From Caldifarciminota bacterium (lineage in GTDB: Bacteria > Hydrothermota > 32-111 > QNBC01), in contig WFRF01000106.1 of the NCBI GenBank assembly GCA_015486655.1, positions 1 to 12,116 of the forward strand: a DNA stretch of 12,116 bases, given 5' to 3'. Positions 6,441-12,116 of this stretch are shown here, one piece after another. The notes under the pieces were generated by a model. It was not told the DNA's origin. It did not search any database and saw only the letters and a list, made by a program, of their open reading frames with translations. Within the stretch, counting starts at the first letter, position 1, and every line of letters starts with the position of its first letter. The translations under genes were made by a program, and so were the position numbers.

Positions 6441-7884
6441 AATTAGGCGGCTCCTTTGTCATTACAATATCATGAGGATGGCTCTCTCTCAAACCGGCGG
6501 AAGTAATTCTGACAAATTTAGCATTTTTTTGTAGTGTTTTTATGTTTTTACTCCCTATGTAACCCATACCCGATCTTATTCCGCCTGCCAACTGATATAC
6601 AACCTCCTTGACCGTTCCGCTGTAAGGGACTTTTCCCACTACACCCTCAGGAACGAACTTACTCACATCCTGTTGAAAATATCTGTCACTGCTTCCCGCT
6701 TTCATGGCATCTATGGATCCCATACCTCTGTAAACTTTAAATTTACGTCCTTCGTGAATCTCCGTGTTTCCCGGGCTTTCATCCGTTCCGGCAAGTAAAC
6801 TTCCTATCATTACGCTGTTTGCACCGGCGGCAAGAGCCTTCACGATATCACCCGAGTATTTTATTCCTCCGTCCGCTATTATCGGAATATTGTATTTCTT
6901 GGCTTCTCTTGAACATTCATAAACAGCCGAAAACTGGGCTACACCTACCCCTGCGACAACCCTTGTGGTACATATGGAACCGGGTCCTATACCGACTTTA
7001 ACGGCATCGACATCTAATTTTACCAGATCCCTTACCGCCTCCGGTGTTGCTACATTACCTACGATTATATCAATGTCCGTAAATTTTTTCCTCAATTTCT
7101 TGATTGTTTTAATAACGCCTTTTGAGTGCCCGTGTGCCGTATCCACCACAAAACAGTCAACCCCCATTTTAGCAATTGTCTCGGCTCTTTCAACGGCATC
7201 ATCGGTAACACCAAGCGCAGCCCCCACAAGTAATCGCCCTAAATTATCCTTTGCCGCATTGGGGTACATCTCTTTTTTAATTATGTCTTTTATTGTTATT
7301 AAGCCCCTCAATCTGTCATTTTCATCCACAATGGGCAGTTTTTCTATCTTATACTTCTGTAGTATCTTTTTTGCCCCCTCAAGACTTGTATTTTCTTTAA
7401 CAACAATTAATGATTCCCTCGGTGTCATGTGTTTCTTAATGGGATCATTTATATTTTCAATGAAGATGATGTCTCTTTTTGTAATTATACCTTTAATCCT
7501 CATCTTATCGTCAGTTATCGGGATACCCGATATATCGTATTTCTGCATCAACGCAATTGCGTCAGAAAGTTTGTTTTCCGGTCTTAATGTTACAGGTTTT
7601 GTAATCATACCGCTTTCCGAACGCTTAACCCTGTCAATCTCAGCGGCTTGTCTTTCAATGGGCATATTTTTATGGATTATCCCTATGCCCCCTTCTCTTG
7701 CCATGGCAATAGCCATGTTTGACTCGGTTACCGTATCCATGGCAGCTGAAAGAATCGGTATATTTAATTTTATATTTCTTGTAAAATACGTTTCTATGGA
7801 TACATCTTTTGGTAGTATATCAGATTTGTGAGGGACCAGCAAAACATCATCAAACGAAAGTGATAAAGGCATTATCTTGTCCAT
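6424..7884 (-). CDS. guaB: Inosine-5'-monophosphate dehydrogenase
   Basis: IMP dehydrogenase of 486 aa, the usual bacterial length, oxidising IMP to XMP with NAD+ at the branch to GMP. The sequence shows the N-terminal LSFDDVLLVP, two CBS domains (about 93-205, the adenine-nucleotide-sensing Bateman module), VVDTAHGHSKGV (247-258), the catalytic loop GIGPGSICTTR with Cys305, the DGG phosphate-binding segment (338-340), the KVYRGMGSIDAM flap (384-395), and the mobile RYF region at 401-403. AAGGTGA sits about 8 nt upstream of the ATG at 7884, preferred over the in-frame ATG at codon 5. That SD overlaps the stop of the preceding small gene, which is 9 nt away. Nothing in the catalytic set appears missing. 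Confidence 0.98.
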   Translation of the reverse strand: MDKIMPLSLSFDDVLLVPHKSDILPKDVSIETYFTRNIKLNIPILSAAMDTVTESNMAIAMAREGGIGIIHKNMPIERQAAEIDRVKRSESGMITKPVTLRPENKLSDAIALMQKYDISGIPITDDKMRIKGIITKRDIIFIENINDPIKKHMTPRESLIVVKENTSLEGAKKILQKYKIEKLPIVDENDRLRGLITIKDIIKKEMYPNAAKDNLGRLLVGAALGVTDDAVERAETIAKMGVDCFVVDTAHGHSKGVIKTIKKLRKKFTDIDIIVGNVATPEAVRDLVKLDVDAVKVGIGPGSICTTRVVAGVGVAQFSAVYECSREAKKYNIPIIADGGIKYSGDIVKALAAGANSVMIGSLLAGTDESPGNTEIHEGRKFKVYRGMGSIDAMKAGSSDRYFQQDVSKFVPEGVVGKVPYSGTVKEVVYQLAGGIRSGMGYIGSKNIKTLQKNAKFVRITSAGLRESHPHDIVMTKEPPNYEPPR

Positions 7885-7893
7885 ATTCGACTA

Positions 7894-8124
7894 TCACCTT
7901 ACAAAAATCGAAACGGGAATTATAACAAGGTATCCCAAGATCAACAATACGGGTGCAAGAACTATGGATCCCTTTGCTAGCAATATATAACCGAGTAACA
8001 GTGTCAGTAATCCCCCCAAAAATGTCAGGTAATTTTTCTTTTTAAATTTAATTGTATATTTTGAAACGCTTGCTTTCGGTTTCTGTTTCATCTGCGTTTT
8101 TTTCTTGTTGTTCATCTTTTCCAT
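7894..8124 (-). CDS. Small two-TM membrane protein (76 aa)
   Basis: The N-terminal 30 residues are polar and very basic (12 Lys), followed by two hydrophobic helices at about 32-50 and 54-74 joined by a short AKGS turn. The pattern KKKNYL, GGLLTLLLGYILL, KGSIVLAPVLLILGYLVIIP resembles small DUF3098-like membrane proteins of Bacteroidetes-type bacteria, but I cannot confirm the family. Positive-inside reasoning puts both ends in the cytoplasm. The ATG overlaps the stop of the upstream lipoprotein gene in TAATG (8122-8126), and AAGGAG ends 5 nt before it (8130-8135). These make the gene real and coupled. Its role is unknown; the context suggests an envelope function with the lipoprotein. Confidence 0.82.
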   Translation of the reverse strand: MEKMNNKKKTQMKQKPKASVSKYTIKFKKKNYLTFLGGLLTLLLGYILLAKGSIVLAPVLLILGYLVIIPVSIFVR

Positions 8125-9785
8125 TACAACTCCTTTTTAATCTTTAACCTGCTATTATTCAATATCATGTATAACTCAACCTCAGGAGCTTCGGAACTAC
8201 TGTTGATTGTCACATATCCGGTAGTCCCCCAAAATCCTTTAAGATTCTTCAATATCTGCTCTATATTTCCTTTTTGCCGGAAAATCCTATTTATCAACAA
8301 TCCAGTGTCATAACCGTAATAGGAGGCAAATGACGGCGAATAATGAAATTTCCTTCTGAATTCAATTGCCATATTTCTTTTAAGTGTTTTTTCCTCGCCC
8401 CAGTCAGCCTTTGCGTAAATCACGCTGTCAACATACGTCCCGCCCAACCGAATCACTTTATCTTCATTCCATTCTCCCAAACCCACTATTTTTGCATTTA
8501 TTTCATAATATTTCAATTGTGTTGCAGCCATAATAAGATTGTCCGGATTGCCGCTTACAAATATTACATCATAACCGATACTGTCATATGCAACTTTTAA
8601 GCTCTCCATTTGAGTAGAATAATCATTTTCATCCGGAGAAAAGAATTCCTTTCTTATTATCTTACCTCCATTGGATTCATAGATATCCTCAAAGGTTTTT
8701 TCCTCCTGCCTTCCGTCCGCATTATTCATATACAGCAAAGCTGCTCTTAAAAGCCCTTTCTTTTTAAGATATTTAACAAGTATGCTCGATTCTTCTTTGC
8801 TGGCTTTTCTGAATTGGTATATATTATTGCCGATTTTCGGGATTCTCGGGTCGGAGCTCATAGGCAATATTATAGGAATATTTCTGTCGTTGCAGTAAAC
8901 CGCCCCTACAATACTGTTATATGTAAAAAGGGGACCTATAACCAGTTTTTGTGAATTGTTATTCACTACAGGATTTAGGTTTGAAACCATATCTATTGGG
9001 TCCCCCCGGCTGTCCACTATTTTAACATCGAGCGCCGCATAATCCGTAGCAAGTTTAAAACCCGATAAAAAATCCTGTCCGATGGTTGTTGAAACATTCG
9101 AAAGAGGTAATACCATTATTATATTTGTTTTATTTTCTACCTTTGCTTCTCTGTAATTTTCAATTAATCCGATATATTTTGAATCGGGGTAGTTTTTTAT
9201 TAGTAATTTTATATACGTGTCCTTTAACTTTGCTCTGTTTAACTGGTGCAATCTGCGGATTATGATGTAATATTCTTTATCCCTTAAAACTCTTCCCCAT
9301 TTGTATCTTCCAACTATTCCGATAAAATCTTCATTTTCGGCTCTTTTTAATATTTCATCCATCTTTTCGTAAGCTGTTGATTTATAATATTTACCACCTG
9401 ACAGTTCATAAAACGCTTTAAAAGATTCCTTCCATTTTTTAAGGTGGTACATATTATCGCCCTTTATCAGGTTGTATTCATCCTTGACGCCTTTAAAAAT
9501 TTTAACCGAGTCTAAAATTGCTTGTGATTTGCTATAATTACCTTCTTTATATTCAATCAATGATGTGTAGTACATAATTTGATTCGAGGTTTCCTTCCCG
9601 GGAAATTCTTTTCTTAGAATCTTAAGTTGTTTTAATGCATTTTGGTAATTTTTTGTCTCTATTTCATGTCTGACTGACGATATACCAGCCTGAAACGAGG
9701 CGGGGTAAACAACTTCTTTTCCTGTTTTAATTCTACAAGAAGTTAATAAAAAAACAATTATTAAAGGCAGAAACAACCTTTTCAT
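8124..9785 (-). CDS. Lipoprotein with N-terminal TPR-like region and periplasmic-binding-protein fold (LpoA/LppC-like)
   Basis: A 553-aa protein starting with a lipoprotein signal (MKRLFLPLIIVFLLTSC, lipidated Cys17). Residues about 32-215 are paired amphipathic helices of TPR type (for example NYQNALKQLKILRKEFPGKE and EYKEGNYSKSQAIL). Residues about 222-548 form a type I periplasmic-binding fold: NIIMVLPLSNVSTTIGQDFLSGFKLA, the VIGPLF segment, IPIILPMSSD, and a second lobe with GYDVIFVSGNPDNLIMAATQ. TPR plus this fold on one lipoprotein is the layout of LpoA/LppC, which activates class A penicillin-binding proteins from the outer membrane; a free ligand-binding role is also possible. It is the first gene of the operon, with its promoter directly abutting the ATG and no SD. 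Domain calls are fairly sure; the LpoA-like role is inference. Confidence 0.85.
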   Translation of the reverse strand: MKRLFLPLIIVFLLTSCRIKTGKEVVYPASFQAGISSVRHEIETKNYQNALKQLKILRKEFPGKETSNQIMYYTSLIEYKEGNYSKSQAILDSVKIFKGVKDEYNLIKGDNMYHLKKWKESFKAFYELSGGKYYKSTAYEKMDEILKRAENEDFIGIVGRYKWGRVLRDKEYYIIIRRLHQLNRAKLKDTYIKLLIKNYPDSKYIGLIENYREAKVENKTNIIMVLPLSNVSTTIGQDFLSGFKLATDYAALDVKIVDSRGDPIDMVSNLNPVVNNNSQKLVIGPLFTYNSIVGAVYCNDRNIPIILPMSSDPRIPKIGNNIYQFRKASKEESSILVKYLKKKGLLRAALLYMNNADGRQEEKTFEDIYESNGGKIIRKEFFSPDENDYSTQMESLKVAYDSIGYDVIFVSGNPDNLIMAATQLKYYEINAKIVGLGEWNEDKVIRLGGTYVDSVIYAKADWGEEKTLKRNMAIEFRRKFHYSPSFASYYGYDTGLLINRIFRQKGNIEQILKNLKGFWGTTGYVTINSSSEAPEVELYMILNNSRLKIKKEL

Positions 9786-9791
9786 AGCTGT

Positions 9792-9820
9792 ATATTACTA
9801 AATAATGCTTATAATGTCAA
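9792..9820 (-). promoter_or_regulatory. Strong sigma-70-like promoter of the nine-gene operon, predicted leaderless
   Basis: Read on the minus strand, a perfect -35 TTGACA (9820-9815) is followed by exactly 17 bp and then TAATAT (9797-9792, 4/6 of consensus). Six bases (ACAGCT) separate the -10 from the ATG at 9785, so transcription would begin at or next to the A of the start codon. No Shine-Dalgarno is present between the promoter and the ATG. Confidence 0.75.
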
Positions 9821-9871
9821 TAGAATTGTCCATAATTTAAGTAAATATCACATGTAAAAATAATCATCAAC

Positions 9872-12116
9872 TTACTGAACTATGTTCAGAAATTTTTCAA
9901 ACAGTTCTTTGCTTCTTTCGGTAGGAGACAAATCCAACTCTTTTTGATATATATCGCAAAGTTCGTTATAAATTCTTTTTATTCTCCCCTTCCTGCCTTC
10001 TATGTAATATAATTTCATCAACCACTGATATAGAATCTCTTCCAGAGGATATTCCTTTTTTAATTTGTTCAATATTTTTTCGGCTTCATTATATTCACCT
10101 ATGTTAATATATGTTCTTACCAAATTAAGATGGTTGTTAAACACCGTTTCTTCAATTTCATTCTCAATGACCTGACACCAATCGTAATAACAGTTTTTTA
10201 ATGGAGATGTATTGTACAACGATAACCCCATTTTAATAAATTTCACAGCTTCAATATTTTCCACTTTTTCCATCAAGACTTCTCCTCTGTGGAAATACTC
10301 TGTCATCCTGTAATAATCTATGTCCCAATTAATTGTATCTGCAAGTCCATACCCCTTATGCCTGTAAACAATAACCTTTTCACTGCCAAAAGCTTTTTTG
10401 ATCATATAAACATAATCTCTAAGCAAATGTCCGGCTTTATCGTAATCTTTATCATTCCAAAATTCATCAATCAATTTTTCCCGAGGTATTATCTTATCTT
10501 TGTGAAAAACAAGATATAAAAAAAGCTCTTTTGCAATTTTTGAATTAAATTTAACCTTTTCCAAACCGTTGTTCCTGTTTATGTAGATGTTTCCGTCTTT
10601 CAATATTGAAACGGATATCTTCTCATAAGTACTGTGCGGAGAGCCTTCTTTTAATATAATATTGTTATTCCGAAGGATTTCCACAAATTTCAGTGTCTCA
10701 TTAATGAGAAATTTGTTTTTGTCTGCTTTTTCTTCCAAATCACGGATATAATCTTTCATTGAAAATTCATTCTTACTATTTTTGAGTGACATTAAAAATT
10801 TATATATAAAATATTCCGGCTCAGCCTTACCTATCATCTTTCCGATATTTTCATTTAATTTTATCCCATCTTTTTCTATATCGCCCACACCTAACTTTAT
10901 AAATTCTCTGTAAATTGTGTATGTTGCCCTGTCAGATTCGCTTGTGAATTCATTTTTAGTCATTAGATTAACAATTCCTTTTGCTACTTCATAATTGTTC
11001 CTTAAAACCTCAATCAGTAATTTATTAAAATAAATGTCAACTAATGTTTTCATATCATTGATATCCCTTACAGTTTCAAATGCGGAATCGATAATATTTA
11101 GTGCTTTGTCAATCTTGTTACTGTAAAGGTATCCGTAAAATAAAGAATTTAACGATTTTATAATACCATATTTGTATTTACTTTCTCGAGCCAGCTTTAA
11201 TGCCTTGCGGCCATATTTAATCCCCGCTTCAATATCCATCCTCATGTATTTAATTTTAGCAAGTAATAAAAGCGGATAAATTGTTATAGAACCTTCCGAT
11301 TCTTTTAACTGTTTTTCTAACTCCTTCTCCGGATTATCCAAATTACCCTTCTCTATTTCCGGTAATAATCTGTTAGCCTTAATGAGATTATAAAACTCAA
11401 TATAACCACTCTCATATGCCCCTTCCTCAGCTATCATAAAATGCTTTTTTGCTTCTTCGTCATTGTTTTTCCGGATGTTTATGGTACCCATTATATTGTG
11501 AACGGCAAAGTAAAGATTATCGGATTTTTCAATATTTTCAATAATTTTTCTACATATTTTTTCGCTTTTCTCAATCTCCCCCCTGTCGTTAAAATCAAGG
11601 GCTTGTTCATACAAGGACAGGTAATAGTACCGAGTATTAACATATTTATCGTCAAATATATCACATATTTTTTTTAATAACTTATAATTCCTCTCCAGTC
11701 TTGCGGTTATCTGTTTAAGATGTAACAGATGCGGGTAATTTACGATATTCTCTACGGTAAAATTGGAAACCCATTTACTTACTCTGTTATAATTTTTGCT
11801 TAAATAACTCCCGTCGACGAAATTCTCCATTAATTTTGCGGCTTTCTCAATGTTTTTCCCTTTAATGTAAAAATCTACGGCTTCTTCCTTATCAGACTCT
11901 TTGACAAAATCTCCCGCTCTTTCATAATAAAGTTCGGCTTTTCCTGCCTCCCGGGTCAACCTAATAAGATAATTTGAAAACATATTATTTAGTTTAAATT
12001 CATTATCCCCTACATTTTCAATGAATAAATTATATTTTTGCAGTCTGTTCAGTATCTCACCCGCATTACTTATACCGCTAACAGCCCTTATAAGTTCTTT
12101 TGTAAACAATTTAAAC
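9872..12116 (-). CDS. Large BTAD/SARP-type transcriptional regulator, N-terminus outside window
   Basis: Only the C-terminal part (at least 747 codons) is visible. The frame is open to the edge at 12116, and the TTG at 12109 has no support as a start. Residue numbers count from that TTG. Residues 1-50 (ILNRLQKYNLFIENVGDNEFKLNNMFSNYL) match the winged-helix end of MalT-like STAND ATPases, so an upstream ATPase domain is expected. Residues about 60-480 are tandem TPR-like helices. An OmpR-type winged helix follows at about 496-592, with ELFLYLVFHKDKIIPREKLIDEFW and RHKGYGLA. A BTAD helical domain spans 595-745 and ends in YQKELDLSPTERSKELFEKF. STAND proteins usually oligomerise on ATP and ligand binding. 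It lies 86 nt upstream of the operon on the same strand, but its target is unknown. Confidence 0.85.
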   Translation of the reverse strand, partial: FKLFTKELIRAVSGISNAGEILNRLQKYNLFIENVGDNEFKLNNMFSNYLIRLTREAGKAELYYERAGDFVKESDKEEAVDFYIKGKNIEKAAKLMENFVDGSYLSKNYNRVSKWVSNFTVENIVNYPHLLHLKQITARLERNYKLLKKICDIFDDKYVNTRYYYLSLYEQALDFNDRGEIEKSEKICRKIIENIEKSDNLYFAVHNIMGTINIRKNNDEEAKKHFMIAEEGAYESGYIEFYNLIKANRLLPEIEKGNLDNPEKELEKQLKESEGSITIYPLLLLAKIKYMRMDIEAGIKYGRKALKLARESKYKYGIIKSLNSLFYGYLYSNKIDKALNIIDSAFETVRDINDMKTLVDIYFNKLLIEVLRNNYEVAKGIVNLMTKNEFTSESDRATYTIYREFIKLGVGDIEKDGIKLNENIGKMIGKAEPEYFIYKFLMSLKNSKNEFSMKDYIRDLEEKADKNKFLINETLKFVEILRNNNIILKEGSPHSTYEKISVSILKDGNIYINRNNGLEKVKFNSKIAKELFLYLVFHKDKIIPREKLIDEFWNDKDYDKAGHLLRDYVYMIKKAFGSEKVIVYRHKGYGLADTINWDIDYYRMTEYFHRGEVLMEKVENIEAVKFIKMGLSLYNTSPLKNCYYDWCQVIENEIEETVFNNHLNLVRTYINIGEYNEAEKILNKLKKEYPLEEILYQWLMKLYYIEGRKGRIKRIYNELCDIYQKELDLSPTERSKELFEKFLNIVQ

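Noticed and set aside
6965..7831. A long open frame (288 codons) on the + strand opposite guaB
   Set aside because: It lies wholly antisense to guaB, which has every IMPDH signature. The product has no recognisable domain and is a by-product of guaB codon use.
9786..9871. A rho-independent terminator for the BTAD regulator in the intergenic gap
   Set aside because: The gap is AT-rich and has no GC-rich stem followed by a U tract; only the operon promoter is supported there.

Overview
The window is an AT-rich stretch of a bacterial chromosome. Two proteins have lipobox signal peptides and lack an obvious Gram-positive signature. One of them has the TPR plus periplasmic-binding-protein layout of LpoA/LppC-type outer-membrane lipoproteins. 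Together with HslVU, a two-TM small protein and a very large MalT/BTAD-type regulator, this suggests a low-GC diderm, possibly an uncultured lineage near the FCB/WOR-3 groups. The phylum is inference only. Shine-Dalgarno sequences are present before most genes.

Layout from left to right. (1) Positions 1-211 hold no large gene. They contain a short imperfect tandem repeat that also reads as a 25-codon ORF on the minus strand, and a promoter for the gene that follows. (2) Positions 212-733 (+) encode a small lipoprotein of unknown function. It ends at a near-perfect bidirectional terminator (735-760) shared with the convergent operon. (3) Positions 9785 down to 775 (-) hold nine genes packed end to end, with overlaps or gaps of at most 9 nt. 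In transcription order they are: TPR/periplasmic-binding lipoprotein, 76-aa two-TM protein, guaB, hslV, hslU, a PTS EIIA-like protein, a VanZ-like membrane protein, hisS and aspS. A strong sigma-70-like promoter (TTGACA, 17 bp, TAATAT) sits immediately before the first gene, so close that its mRNA is predicted to be leaderless. (4) Positions 9872-12116 (-) hold the C-terminal part of a large regulator with TPR-like helices, an OmpR-type winged helix and a BTAD domain. Its N-terminus lies outside the window.

The operon joins envelope functions (lipoprotein, small membrane protein, VanZ-like), GMP synthesis (IMP dehydrogenase), ATP-dependent proteolysis (HslVU) and tRNA charging (HisRS, AspRS). 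It looks like a growth-linked housekeeping operon rather than a defence or mobile island. I see no transposon, phage, CRISPR, rRNA or tRNA. The less ordinary points are the leaderless start, the PTS EIIA-like domain that lacks its phosphorylatable His next to hslU, the non-discriminating-type AspRS signature, and the small repeat/ORF at the left edge.
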